Positions 24,733-36,824 of a stretch of 64,000 bases of DNA are shown here, in pieces. The translations under genes were made by a program, and so were the position numbers. Numbering within the stretch: the stretch's first letter is position 1; every line of letters starts with the position of its first letter. The notes below the pieces were generated by a model that worked only from the letters and a program-made list of their open reading frames with translations, ran no database searches and was not told where the DNA came from. The stretch lies in contig JBCAQO010000004.1 in the NCBI GenBank assembly GCA_039111635.1, positions 1,178,001 through 1,242,000 on the forward strand. Direction: 5' to 3'. The DNA comes from Heterobasidion occidentale. Taxonomy: Eukaryota > Basidiomycota > Agaricomycetes > Russulales > Bondarzewiaceae.

Positions 24733-26213
24733 ATGCCGGCACCCTCTATCTTCACGCTCGGCGCAACTGGATACCTGGGCTCGGAATTCCTTCTTTGCCT
24801 CGCCCAGGAGCACCCTCCGTTCCCCGTGGCCGCATTCTTACGCCACGCCATGCCGGATCTTGTAGCTCTTATCAACGCTATCCATTCTGACATCCGGATC
24901 GTGGAGGGCTTACTCAACGACGGCCCAATCATCCAGCGTAAAACGGAACGTGCATGTACCATTATGAATTCCGCGAGCTCAGACCACTGGCCTAGCGTAA
25001 GATGTGAGTACCCTCAACATGCAACGCAGGTCAACTGACGCGCTCGACACGTTTGTAGCGACGCTCTCCAGGCTGGAACTCTGCCCGCAAGCCTGGAAGA
25101 CCGCCCCTGTACATCCATGTATCAGGCTGCGGCATCATTGCCGACGAAGCACGCAAACAGGCCGTCGACTCGGTCAAGGAGTGGTCAGATATTGGCCTGG
25201 ACTTGAAAGAGTGCGCCAGGTGTCTATCTGTTGCACGTTCGTAACGAGAGCATCCGGTTGGTAGGCGTCCTCCTACGAACACGCATATGGAGTCAGATAT
25301 CCAGGTAGAACATGAGTTCATTTCGCATGTCTCTGTGGACGTCCTAATCGCGTACTATTTTTGTCGGTCAGATAGTGGAGGCAGGACCTCGAGAGGACAT
25401 CCCTGTCCGCACAATAATCATATATCCCGCACGGGTCATCCTCGCGTTTCATGCACGTCTGACGTACGCTGATTTCGTATAATGCGAAAACACAGATCCA
25501 TGGAGTGGGCGAAGGTGGGCGGTCGCCTTGTTTGTGATATGTTGAGTTTAACCCCGACGCTGACGGCGGAAGTCATGCCGCGCAGGTCTCCAGAGAACAA
25601 CGTCGTGGCTGCGTATATTTCTGGACGTAGCCAGAAAGGTCAGCCACGCCGACACCTGGGGCCCCGGAGCCAACTCGATGAACAACATACACGTCAAGGA
25701 CGCCGCCTCTGCGATGTTGACTGTGTTCGAAGTCGCTCTCGAGAACGGAGCAGACGAAGGCGCGGAAGGCCTTTGTGAGCCCTTGTTTACTTTGCGTACC
25801 TCGGAGCGGACGTTAAAGCCTATAGACTTTGCGTGCAGCATGGAAGCTAAGTGGCGACTGGACCAAGGTGATGGGCGACGTGAGACGAGCGCGGAGCTCG
25901 TGACGGCGGCGGCGGCTGAGATACGTTCTCCCAGGTCCTGTTTGCCAGAGGCATCGTCAAAGAGGCAGGGGCGCGCCCGATGCCCACAGAGGTCGTCGAC
26001 CCTCTCGACGCTGTATGTCTCTTCGTCCAATAGGTCATTCTCCCTGTAATGACGCTCGTGCTTGCACATGCAGATGGCTGGTTGTCGCTTGCCAGCAACC
26101 AGTTTTTCAGACCAGACAGGCTCACGCGGCTCGCGTGGAGCCCCGTCCACAGCGCGAAAACCTCCCTCTCGGAGTCGTTGACAGCCGCGATCGAACACGC
26201 CTTGGTATTGTAA
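24733..26213 (+). CDS. NAD(P)-binding Rossmann protein (extended SDR/epimerase-like)
   Basis: Starts MPAPSIFTLGATGYLGSEF, where GATGYLG is the dinucleotide-binding Gly motif. Further conserved blocks in order: SSDHWPSV (exon 1 ends 25003); GRPPLYIHVSGCGIIADEA with VKEWSDIGLD (about 25073-25220); EAGPREDIPVRTIIIYPAR; HGVGEGG; WGPGANSMNNIHVKDAA; FARGIVKEAGARPMP; and the terminal YGWLSLASNQFFRPDRL to the TAA at 26211-26213. The blocks can be joined by short GT-AG introns. This basidiomycete family acts as predicted nucleoside-diphosphate-sugar-epimerase-like oxidoreductases with unknown substrate. The second exon's acceptor is uncertain (25057 or 25072). No YxxxK pair could be placed with certainty. 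Confidence 0.8.
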
Positions 26214-26975
26214 AGGAACACACAGCGGGATTTTTTATTGTATTTTTTGGCATTATGCTTTTGGGTCTGTACACGACGGAGGCTAGCTACGAATTATCTG
26301 TGGAAGAGGGTGCATAATGGGGCGATAGGACCTGGTAATTCAATGTGGTGTGGAAGTAAAATAGTTATGTACTGAACAAAGCGGGATAACGAGGTGGTGG
26401 ACAGCAACGACGAGCATTGGCACTATCAGAACAAGGAGAGAGGGGACAGACAAAACAGTAAACAGAACGGGATAGAAGCTACAAGAATAAGCAAAAGCGA
26501 GAGATAACTCTTCATAGCGGAAGCAAGAGCGTCGACAGCGGGTAAAATGAAGAGCGAGGAAACATAGGTATTATGGGTACCCGTGGATGCGAGACACTGG
26601 ACACTAAGGCCCGCTGCGCTGCATTCTCCGGGACCGAGGGCGCATGTGTATAGCGATGTAAGCGAGACAAGACGGGACGGGACGTGCTGAGATGGGGGTC
26701 TGCGACAACAGTATTCGATGAACAAGACACACGACAACAGAGCAAGATGGACGACGAGACGAGACGAGACAGGTGAGATATAGCGACGACGAACGACAGC
26801 AGAACGAAAAGACGAGATCGAAGAAAGCGAGATAGATGGCCAGAGATAGATCGACAGCGCCGAGTGGATTACGACAGCGAAGGACACGGACGCGAGCCGT
26901 GCGCGTCCGATACGATAACTTTTCGGTTCTGCCGAAATAACAGCATCAGCGTCAGTACGTGCCCGACACGAATCA
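26214..26975. other. Intergenic between convergent genes
   Basis: 3' sequence of both neighbours, including GA-rich imperfect repeats near 26740-26830 (runs of gacgaga). No gene seen. Confidence 0.5.
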
Positions 26976-29900
26976 TCAGCAAGACTCACCAAAAAAAAAA
27001 ACACCAAGAAAAACAAGAAAAAACAAGATCCTGAGGACGCCTGTCCAGCATAGACAAGGCTCACTCCTGAGACTCACTCCCACTACTACTCCCGCTCCCG
27101 CTCCCCTCCCGCTCCTTCCCCTTCCCCTTCCCCTTCCCCTTCCCTTCCCCGCATTATCATCATCCCTCCCAAACTTCGCCAACCACGCCACGCGCGGCAC
27201 CGCGCCCCCAACAACGCGCGCGGTCGTGATCCCGCCGTCGTTGACGTACTCCAGCCCGGGGCGCAGCGGCGGCGGCACGAAGCGCCCCCGCTTGCGCGGC
27301 GCCGGCGCCGGCTGCTTCGGACGCGGGGGCGCAGGGGCGAAGCGCGCCGCCGGCGCCGGGCCCGCGTCGTCGACGAGGATCGCATTGTCCGCCGACGCGC
27401 CGCGCTCGGGGCTGCGCTCAGTGCGCAGCGCGGGGATGTTGCCCATGCCCATGCCTATGCCCATGCCCATGCCTCCACCCAAACCCATGCCCATACCCAC
27501 ACCCATGTTCATGCCCATATTCATGCCAACGCCCATGCTCGTACCAAACCCTGCCTGCGCGAACCTCCCAAGCCCAGCCGACTCGGGCTCCGGCGACTCA
27601 GAGTGAGACGTCGAGAACGAGCTGATGGGCGGCAGCGGCTCGCCCACATAACGCCGGCGCTGCTGCCCCTGCGCTTGAACCTGTCCTTGGGCCTGCGATC
27701 GACCCTGCGCTTGACCCAGGCCCAGCCCTTGCCCCTGCGTGTAATGTTGGTGGTAGAACTGCAGCCCGGGCGACGCGAGCTCCGGCGAGATGTGCATAAT
27801 AGGCAGCGCTATCGGCTGCGTCCCAACACCGCGGGACGTCGCGGAGCCGGCGGCGGCGCTGTGGACGCCGGGAAGCGCGGTGGGCGAGCGCCACGCGGCG
27901 CTGGCGGCGGGCGAGGTGGAGGGCGAGGGGAACGGCGGCCCGGACGAGGAGAATGAGGAGAACGAGGTCGACGCGGAGGGGAGCGAGCCCGCTGCCGCCG
28001 TCGTGTTGAACGAGGACGCGGCCGAGGACGGGGCGGAGCTGGGCCCGGGGTGGGCGCCGGCGCCGAACGGGTTGGCATTGGTGTTGGCGGTGGCGGTGGG
28101 GTCCACGAGCGCGCTGCCGCGCGGGCGGAGGGAGGGAGGGGCGTGGGACCGCGACGGGCGACGGGCGCCCGCGCCCGTGAACTGGCCTCCATCCGCCGCG
28201 CTACCGCTACGAGAAGCAGCGGGGAAGAACGCGTCGTACTCGCGGTTGCCTTGGTCGAACCCGAACTCGCCGTCGTCCTCGTCGTCGGAATCGTCATCCA
28301 CGTCGTCCACGTCGTCCACCGCGCGGCGGCGCTTCCGCCCCGCCACGGCGTGCGTGGCGGGGTGCAGCGCGTAGCCCTGCATTTGGTCACCCGCGCCCTG
28401 CCGCTGCTGGGGGAGGCCGTGCGAGAGGCCGTGCGCCTGGGGGAGCTGGAACTCGAACTGTGGGTGGGCGTGTGCGTGTGCATGGGTGGCGTCCAGCTGC
28501 TGTTGCTGGTGCTGGTGCTGCTGCTGCGCGGCGAGCTGCGCCTTGGTGGGCTTCTTCTTGCGCCTGCGCTCGCGCTTGTTGCCCTCGCCCTGCGTGAGGT
28601 CGATCATCCAGTAGTTGCCCTTGCCGGGCTCCGTGATGGGGCGCTGCACGCGCAGGAAGCACTTGCGGAGCGACAGGTTGTGCCGGATCGAGTTCTGCAC
28701 AAACACGAGGGTGTCCCAGTCAGCACCCACACATTTGTAGATATAGTAGGCTGGAGGGAGGGCGGGTAAGGGAGACGGGGACTCGCCTTCCAGGAGGGCT
28801 CGGCCGCGCGCGCGCGGTACCACTCGAAGCGGTCCTCGATCGCGGCGTAGATCTCCTGCAGCGTGAGGCGGCGGTGCGCGCTGCCGTGGATCGCGAGCTT
28901 GATGAGCGTCGGGAGCGGGTAGTTCGGCTTCGCGCCCGGCGGCGGGTCCGCGAGGGTGTGCAGGCCGAGCGCGGAGGTGTCGGTCGGGGCGACGCCGAGG
29001 AGCGAGCGCAGGTGCGGCGCAGCGTCGGGGAGGGCGGGGATGCCGGGGAAGGCGGCCTCCATGAGCGTCGTGGGCGCATTGGCGGCGGTGGTGGCGGTGG
29101 GAAGCGGGGCCACGGGAAGCGGGGCGTGTGGCGCCGGGGAGAGGGACGCGGAGGCGGACGAGGAGGGGGCGAGGGGCTGGGAGGGCCGAGGGGAGGGGAG
29201 CGCCGGCGAGGGGCCCGGTCCGCGCTCGGGGGTCGTCGGGAGGGAAGGCGGGGGCGGGGAGAGAGGCTGGGCCGCGGGGGACGGGGGGGCGACGTCTCGC
29301 ATGGGTGCATCCACGGGCACGGGCTGCAGTTCGACGTGTTCCTCGAGCTGGTGTCTTTCATGCGGGCCGGGGGCAGGCGCGTCAAACGATTTGGATTTGT
29401 GGGTCGCAGAAGACTCGGGCTGCGCGGGGTCCGCGGGGGGATAGTGGCGCGTTCGCGGGCGATAGTACGAGGTGCTCTCCGCGTGCGCGGAAGCGGACGT
29501 CGAGGTGGCCGCGTCCGCGTCGAAGTGGAGGTGCTCGAGCCCGATGCGCCGGCGGTGGCCGTCATACGCCGGGTAGCGATTTTCTGGGTGAAAGGGGCGC
29601 GCAGGGGGTGGTGGTGGCGCGTGGGCAACGAGGCTGCAGGAGCAGTGGGTGCACGAAGGTCCGTCCCAGGACGGACAGGGGTGGGTATATTTAAGGAGCG
29701 TGACAAGGGTGAGACAGACCGCGAAGAAGAACGGGACGAGGAGCGAGAAGAAGAGAGAGAGGGGGGCTGGGGGGCGACGGGTGGCACGGGGATCGGCACG
29801 GATAAGGGAGGAGGGGGACGGCGGAACCGCTGGGCAGGAGGCGCCTGCCGGCTCGGAAGGGGAGGGGCACCGGCCTCGCGACGGGCGGAGACGAAGCGAG

Positions 29901-30530
29901 CGAGGGCGTCGCTCGTCACGCCGCCCTCGCCGTCGCTCCCGCTCGCGTCTGAGTCGGAGTTGGCGGGGCTCGTTCCGCGGTGGCGCGCGTAGGAGTGCAG
30001 ACGCGGAGGCCTGTCCGCGTCGATGGAGCCGGCGCTGGCGCGCGCAGATGGCGGCGGATCGCGGTGATGCGAGGTGATCTGGGAGCGTCTGAACCGCGCG
30101 GGGGTGCTGGCGAGCGCGCGGGGGGACGCGGGGCGCGGATGGGCTGGATGGCGCGGTTGATGCGCGGGCGCGGCGGGTGGATCGACAGCCATGGGCATGA
30201 ACGGGGCCGCGTCGTCGTCGTCGTCGTCGTCGCTGCTGGCGGCGCTGGGGCGGGGGGACGTGGGGCTGGCGCGTAGGGCGCGTCGGGGGAGGGCGAGCGG
30301 TGCTGTCCAGCACGCTGGCGCGGGGCGGCTGTCCACGGGGCGCTGCCTGTCGATGCGGTGTCGTCAGAGTGGGAGTCATCGCCCGAGGGCGCGCGAGCGT
30401 GGCGGGCGGGGGCCACGGTGAGCGGCGGCGGCGGCGGGCAGCGATGAGCGGCGGGGATGTTGTTGTGGGCGTGGTCGACGGGGAGGGCGGGGACGGGGAG
30501 CCGTAGGATGGGGTCGAGTGGAGGGTGCAT
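26976..30530 (-). CDS. Forkhead transcription factor
   Basis: The DNA-binding domain spans an intron: [36 protein letters not shown] and EPSWK lie before it, and [16 protein letters not shown], then [11 protein letters not shown], after it. The intron (28786-28695) needs a GC donor, gcgagt; no GT donor keeps frame. Downstream are a basic [12 protein letters not shown] stretch, poly-Gln/His, an acidic [15 protein letters not shown] patch and a Gly/Met repeat. Upstream are Asp-, Ser- and Pro-rich regions. The ATG at 30530 (MHPPLDPIL) is preceded by a TATA box at about 80 bp. The N-terminal exon structure is unresolved: coding signal switches frame near 30250 (before the poly-Asp run) and again near 29700, so introns or indels lie there. 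The C-terminal 40 residues after [12 protein letters not shown] may be read-through of an intron. Confidence 0.85.
27425..27560. repeat. Gly/Met coding minisatellite in the forkhead gene
   Basis: Imperfect tandem six-base units (cccatg/ccatgc type on the plus strand) encode alternating Gly-Met/Val/Asn near the C-terminus. Such units expand and contract readily and probably vary among strains. Confidence 0.8.
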
Positions 30531-30603
30531 CTCTCGCAGACGATTCGTGCGCCGACAGAGAAATCCCTGGACCCACAACCCGCACGCTTGGCGCCTGGGA
30601 ACG

Positions 30604-30614
30604 CATTATATACG
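30604..30614 (-). promoter_or_regulatory. TATA box of the forkhead gene
   Basis: Reads GTATATAATG on the minus strand, about 80 bp before the ATG at 30530. Confidence 0.55.
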
Positions 30615-32360
30615 CCGCTGCCCACACATGGACCCACACCGCCACACAACACACCAACATCACATCCACTCACCTCCTGCTGCTGCTCTCGTCGCCATCT
30701 CCGCCGCGGCTTGGTCTGTTCTGTCTTTGCACTGACGCAGTCGTCGTCGTCGGTCGCTACTGGATGCCGTGCTCGATCGGCGCTGCGTGCGCTCTGCGCA
30801 GCCGCGGAGGGAATCGCCAGCAATCGCGAGGGTCGACGTACGAGCCCCGAGCGCTGAGGAGGCCGGGTACAAATATCCTCAAGCCCTCCACTGGCACCAG
30901 GTCCATGCACGAGGCGGAGGAACAATGCGCTGAGGATCCGCATGCGAGGTCCGCCCTGGTCTATTGTTCTTCTCATCCGTCAGCGAGCCCTCGACGCCCG
31001 TCGCGCCGTGCCGAGACTCCCCGCTGCCGGGCCCGCGCCCCTGGAGGACAAGGACGCCGTCGCCGTGTCTTGTTGCAGGGCTTTCGCAGGCCGGGGTGCG
31101 TTTCTTGTCAAGGCGCGATCGGGGATCGTACCCTGATTTCGCAGCACGTGTCACTTCCTTCAAGCTGCATCCCCATCCACCACCTCTTTAAACGCACTCG
31201 CTGCTTCCATCCTACGACTCTCGCTGAGCTTGCGTCGCACCAAGGCGGCAACTCGATATGCACGATAAAATTTCTGTATGTGGGAACCGCCCGCGAGGCA
31301 TCGCTCCTGGGCGCTAGTGACGCAAGCCGCGCTCTGCTATCTGGCCATCTATCTGCGTCTCCGCATCCATCTCCCCGACCGCGCATCCTTCCGACACCGC
31401 CTCGCGCGCGATCTTCTCGGGATTGTGCCCTTCGGCTACGTCGGCTCCCGCGCTCGAGAAGGAACGCGCCAGCGGACCGAAGCGCAGACTATTGTGATCC
31501 TTTGATCCTTCCACGCCAAGCGCGCTCTCATACGCACGCATCGTCCGCCTCTTGTTCTGTGCAGTTGCCCGGAACAGACGGCGCTGCGGCGTACTTGTAC
31601 GGCCTCTCGGCTCATAAAGCACAACATCCGTCTGCTGCCCAGTGCCCCCGCGCACGCAGAGCGGCGATCCATCGATCGATTCCAGCCCCGTCCTGGCAGG
31701 TCCTGGCGCCACACTGCCCCCTGCCTCGCCGCCCACGACGCGTCGACGCCAGATCCAGATCCTCGCGGCCAAGGGCTGCTACTTACTTATGACCCTGCCA
31801 TGTACAGTACTGCCATGTATGGGGAGTGTAGGGGGCCGGCGTCTTCGATCGATCGCCGCGCGCGCATTTAAACGCCGGCCTCTCCACTCGGATCCACCCA
31901 CTCCCCCCATTGCATGCTCAGCCGTGCTCGTGGCCTCCGCGTTGTGCCCCTCGTGCCCTGTCTGCTCCTGTTTGCTGCCACGTCTGCCGGCGGTCATCCG
32001 CGCGGATCCGAGCGCTCATAGCCGGCGATCACCGGCGACCCACCCCACCTTGTCGCAGCATCTCAATCGCATCCGCCTAGTATCCGCTTACAGCACAGTA
32101 CTTATCCCCTTGCGCGTGTGCGATCGGCAATTGTCGATGCTGGATGGAGCCCGGACGACGTCTGATCTGTAAGGACTGGGGGAATCCGCGACGTGCGTGC
32201 CGAGCGCGATGCGGTGGATGCCGCTGGATGCCGTCGCAGGCTGTTTGCTTCTGTGGATTTATCAGAAGGGCACGGCACGCGCGATGTGCTTCTATGTCGA
32301 CCGCTCGCATTGCTCCTCGAAGGGAACGTGATGGGGGACTCAGACGCTTGCTCTTATGAC
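30615..32360. other. Large intergenic region
   Basis: Long open frames here (for example plus strand to 31792) have no domain and exist in several frames at once, as expected in GC-rich DNA. No gene, tRNA or transposon end is recognised. Confidence 0.45.
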
Positions 32361-32369
32361 TCCCTCGCG

Positions 32370-33300
32370 CGATGCGTCGCCTGCGCTCGCTCATTCTGAG
32401 CATCGACGAACCCGTGTCTTCGTTCACGTTCACGCGCCGCCGCGGCTTCCTGGTCGCCGAAGAGACGCTCGCCTGTGAAGGCCTGCGACAGCGCCCGCGG
32501 CCCGCGGCAGCTATCTAGGTCGCCCATGGCGTGTGTCTTCTCGGCATCGTGCACAGCGGCGCGCGTCAATTTGGGAGGAGTCGTGGTGCCGCTGCGAGGA
32601 TGGCTGTATGTGGATTTCGATTCCGGCTGCGGGATCGGGGTTGTGGGCGGCCGCGCTGGGCGACGGAGGTTTGCGGTCTAAGTGTTCGCTGGCAGGAGCC
32701 GTTCTGAGGGCCCCGCATGACTGGTCTCCTGCCTGCGCGCGCTTGCCTGGGCATCATCGTCATCATCAGAGCCTTGTTCGTGTCCACCTTCGGCTTCCAG
32801 AGGTTCTGTGGATTTCTACTACGGAACTGGGGCTAGCTTTGCGGCACGACTCTGGCTATGCCGTGGGTGAATGCGCTGGGCGACGAAGGTTTGCGTTCCA
32901 AGTGATCGTTGGCAGGAGCTGGTTTTACGGCCTCACACGATCTGTCTCCCGTTTGTGCTCGTTCGTCCCGTGCATCAACATCAGAAGAGCCTTGTCCATG
33001 TCCGCCTTTGGCTTCCAGATTGATGAAGAGGCGCTGTCCGGCATGACTTGGCGCTCGAGGTCGCGTGTGCGCGGCGGCGAAGTACGGCGTGTTCGGCTTC
33101 GATATCATGGACAGCGGCGCGCATCGATTCGAGAGGCGCTGTAGGCCTGCTAATACGAAGATCATGGATTTCGGCTGCGGGATTGGGGCCGGTTTCGCGG
33201 TGGGACTCTGGTTGTGTTGTAGGTGGCCGCGCTGGATGGCCAAGGCGCATGTGCCGATCGGGGTTCTTCATCATCGCTGGCAGCACTGCTCTTTGCACTC
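32370..33300. repeat. Three head-to-tail copies of a noncoding repeat (R1)
   Basis: Related units start near 32370, 32740 and 32955. Shared landmarks are gagccttgtccatgtccgcc followed by ggcttccag, then gtgtgttc..gtggacagcg, then gactctgg, then a block near cgacgaaggtttgcg, and a closing ctggcagcagctgtt-like end. The middle copy lacks an internal segment. Each unit is 200-400 bp. No ORF runs through all copies, so the repeat is probably noncoding. Confidence 0.6.
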
Positions 33301-33774
33301 CATAACGGGGAATTTCATGTTATGTTGTCCACGAATCACCGTTGAATCGTTCACTCGCTCTGATACAGATGAATGATCTTGTGGACTGATCCCTTGCCGG
33401 CGTGAACTTCGGGCTCAGCATGGTCTGAATGGTTTGATTGACAGTCATGCTGGACTTTGTGCAGGACAATAGCCTCAATAGGAGCTGTCACGAACAGCGC
33501 CTATCGCGTCACATGGCAGCACGAACATTAAGATCGTATCAACGTACGTACGACGGCGACGACAAACCATGTTATTTTCGTTTACAGGTATACCATTTCC
33601 TCAATCATGGTGCGACTCGTCAAATTGATTTCAAGCGTCTACAAAGCCATTGACAGTCTCATCAACAGCAGATGCGCTTTTTGACGACCATCATGTTCTC
33701 GCATTCGTTCAGGCTGTGTGCTTATATAGCGCCGAAGGTCCAGGATCTCAGTATACACCATCCCTTGTTCTCCT

Positions 33775-35177
33775 ATGTCGACCTCGACCTCGACAGATAT
33801 CGCCACAAATTCTGGATGATATCGAGCGTCCTATTGTCGCTCTCGCCTTCGAGGCTGGCTTTTACGGTGAGCAGGTTCATTTCCATGTAAATCCTCATTC
33901 ACGTCCCGACATCCGTCCTAAGTACTTTCTGTGGCCTCATTCGGACTGTCAACATACTTCCTCGTGTGAGTTGAGCTTGCGCACCTGGGTGAACTGTCTC
34001 TCTGATATCCTAGAAGCCACAAGGGTCTCAAGACTAGGGCGATCCTGGCCATGTGGATCACAACTCTAGTCATGTTTGCAGTCTCGACATGCCATCTAGC
34101 CTTGCAATGGCAGAATTGCAAAATTATGATCCCATTACAGTTGTCGAATTTTTTGCCATTGGGTATGGATATTTCGAATATCGTATGGCCATGGACAGGC
34201 TATCTGGGTTGAATTTGTACTTGCCCATTGTCAACGCAAGTCTCCTTCAATCTGTCTGTCTCCACAAACGTTCACAGGATGCGCGGTTTCTTTTCTAGTA
34301 CTTACTGAGTGACGTCATCGTGCTCTGGAGGGTATGGATCATGTGGGAACGTAATATAAAAGCCGTGATATTCCCCTGCTACTTGCTCTGGCATCGGCTG
34401 GTATGTGGCATTGTCTCTTCTCTACATTATTGGGGTATATCTTGTCGTGCCAGTCTCCGGGGCCATCAGCGCAAGTGAAGGCATCCGATTGAGCACGACT
34501 ACAGACTTTGCTCAAAGACGACTCCTCGGAGGTCATGGACATCAGTCTTCCTGTCATCTATGCCTCAGTCTTGGCCACCAATGTCGTGACCACCCTACTT
34601 ATCGGGATCAAGTCATGGTCAGTGCAAATCCAATTGAGGCATGTGATGTCGTGAATACAGTGATCACCGCAGGCAGCACCGCCAGCTAATCAAACTCACC
34701 TCCAAAGCGTCAATCACAATGACCAGGTCCAATCTGTCCTTGCCCTCCTTGTTGAATCTGGTATCATTTACTGTATCATATGGGTGAGGATTGTTTATGC
34801 TCTCTAAGTTTTTTTGCATCTCTCACATACCTTAGATCGTGTTTATTGCAGTGCGGACCTCAGATAGCGACGGGTTGGCAGGCCAAGATTGGTATTCAGT
34901 ACTCTCGGCAATCATGGCTCAAATCTCCGTACGTAACCTACGCCTTTCCTTCCCTTGTAAATTGTCACACCGCGGTCAGGGAATCTATCCGACTGCAATC
35001 ATCGTCCTGGCCGCGCTTCAGAACACAGCTTGGGACATGAGCGTCGGGAAGGAGATGTCCCAAAATGCGACTCGGACCGAGAGGCGCCTCGCGACGCAAA
35101 ACATTCGCTCTGTGACTTCGACAGGTATTCACGAGCCCCATGCATCCGAGGCAGATGTAGAGCGTGGTGAAGTCTGA
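33775..35177 (+). pseudogene. Seven-helix-type membrane protein, copy A (dead)
   Basis: Aligns along its whole length with the intact copy at 37624-39028, with the same exon order. Disabling changes relative to that copy are: a one-base loss soon after the ATG, so the start frame stops within about 15 codons; a two-base gain in exon 3 near 34180-34195, giving a stop in CTGGGTTGA; a one-base loss near 34372 (cccctgctac against cccgctgctac); and further shifts in exon 5 near 34500. Recognisable parts are ILDDIERPIVALAFEAG, MWITTLVMFAVSTCHLAL, LLSDVIVLWRVWIMWER, VESGIIYCIIW and IYPTAIIVLAALQNTAWDM. The upstream TATA (near 33721-33728) is still present. Confidence 0.85.
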
Positions 35178-36130
35178 CTCTATCCCATTTTGGTTGTAAC
35201 TCTCTTGCGGGCGCACCTCCTTTGACGTTTGAACATGACACTACTATGGACTGGCGTTGTGTGCATGCATATCTATGATCGAATTGGCACTGACAGCCTT
35301 CATTCAGTAGCTAGTTGTGTCCGCATACTTTTATGAAGCAGGCGGACTGAGACTGTTTACCTGCTCGTTCTACTCGCATGTCCCTTCATAATAAAATGAT
35401 CCTGAGGTGTATTGGGGTCGATAGTTGGTGTCAGCCCTCACTGACAAAAGGAAAGCAAGTTGTCGGTGCGCCCTTTCCTCTAGTAGGCCAGCCCTGTCCG
35501 AGGCTTGGTGACGTCACGCAGAATTCAAGGATTGGGATGACTCAGCAACTCTCGTCCTCGTCGTTGGGCTCGACCTACATCGTAGCGCTCTGCAGCACCC
35601 CGCTCTGCACTTTTTCTTCATTCGGAACTCTCCATTCATGCTCTACATTGACACTTACTCAACGTCTCTGTTATGTGCTACCCGTGAGCTTCTATGTTGA
35701 CATGTCCATAGCTTTGGCCCTTGTAGTAAGTCGCAGCTCGATTTTCTCATGCAGTTTTGAGGTTCATCAGTGTCATATCTGTCGACTCACTGGTTCAGGA
35801 AGCATTTACCGCTCATTTATATGCACATCCATCCATTTTCATCCATGAGTAGCCTCTCCTTTAATCTCGTTCAACGTCGTATGAAATGGTGAGGCTTTAT
35901 CAAGGGCCTGGGATTGCTATATCAAAGTCGGCCCAGAAGACGAGGAATAAATGCGTCGTGTAAGAATTTCCACTGATTTGTTTTTTGACCAGCCTGCGGC
36001 AAGTACAACACCTTTCTCGACCGTGCCATACAAGGGCATGATAGGCCTAAGCGCCTCTGAAATCGCCTACACGCACTCTTTGGCGTTCTTCGTAATTCCT
36101 GGCAGCAGCTGTTCTCACGACATCCTCTCA
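35178..36130. repeat. Downstream part of tandem unit A
   Basis: Noncoding DNA matching 39029-40020 at moderate identity, for example around gcggcaagtacaac and aagcgcctctgaaat. It marks the right part of the first duplicated unit. No gene seen. Confidence 0.55.
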
Positions 36131-36139
36131 CGATATGCC

Positions 36140-36480
36140 CCCTGCCTGCGCTCGCTCGTCATGAGCATCATAATGCCTTGTCCGTGTCCGCCTCCGGCTG
36201 CAGATGGCTAAAGAGAAGCTGTCCTGGCGCTCGAAGGCATGTGCGCACGCGGCTAATTACGGCGTGTTCTGCATAGTCGTCGTGGACAGCGATGCGTCTA
36301 TTTGGGAGACCCACCTTGAGATTCTGTGGATTTTGTCCGCGGACCTAGGGCTGGCTTCGCGGAGCGACTCTGTTAATGCTATGGGTGCTGCACGGCGTAG
36401 GTTTGCGTTCTTTGTGAGTCCTGGCAGCAGCTGTTTTTACGACACGCTCGCATGATCTGTCCCTTGCCTGCTGTTGAACA
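36140..36480. repeat. R1 repeat, fourth copy
   Basis: Begins near cctgcgctcgctcgtc and shows the same landmarks as the copies at 32.4-33.3 kb (ccttgtccgtgtccgcc, ggcgtgttctgc, gtttgcgttc, ggcagcagctgtttt). Confidence 0.55.
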
Positions 36481-36614
36481 TGACCCCCTCTCCGGTACGA
36501 TACTCTCGTATGACTCATCGTAATTACCTATCCATCCCTCCTCTTAATTACTTTCCTATTCCGGACGCCCGAGTTTGGACTCCGCACTTATTTTCGCAGT
36601 CTACGGGGCCTGCA

Positions 36615-36656
36615 CACCTCAGTCGTTATCCATCAGGTAGACGGACGACTGAGGTG
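36615..36656. repeat. Hairpin with perfect 12-bp arms
   Basis: CACCTCAGTCGT at 36615-36626 is exactly reverse-complementary to ACGACTGAGGTG at 36645-36656, with an 18-base loop. A second, eroded copy with the same loop lies at about 36746-36780, and both are near the sequence tctcggttcccttactt, itself repeated at 36710 and 36780. Confidence 0.75.
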
Positions 36657-36824
36657 AGCCCCATCCTATTTTACTCGGTAGATACTCGACTCACACTGTA
36701 CCTACTAGTCTCGGTTCCCTTACTTCGCAGGTACAGTTCAATACATTAGTCGTTATCCACCAGGTAGACGGACGACTGAGTCTCGGTTCCCTTACTTTGC
36801 AGATCACCTCTCACAATACCTGCG

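Noticed and set aside
25004..25090. Frameshift in the NAD(P)-binding gene
   Set aside because: Using the acceptor at 25072 puts GRPPLYIHVSG in frame, so no indel is needed.
30518..31792. Plus-strand ORF of 424 codons
   Set aside because: No domain, low-complexity composition and overlapping open frames on both strands; long chance ORFs are expected in such GC-rich DNA.
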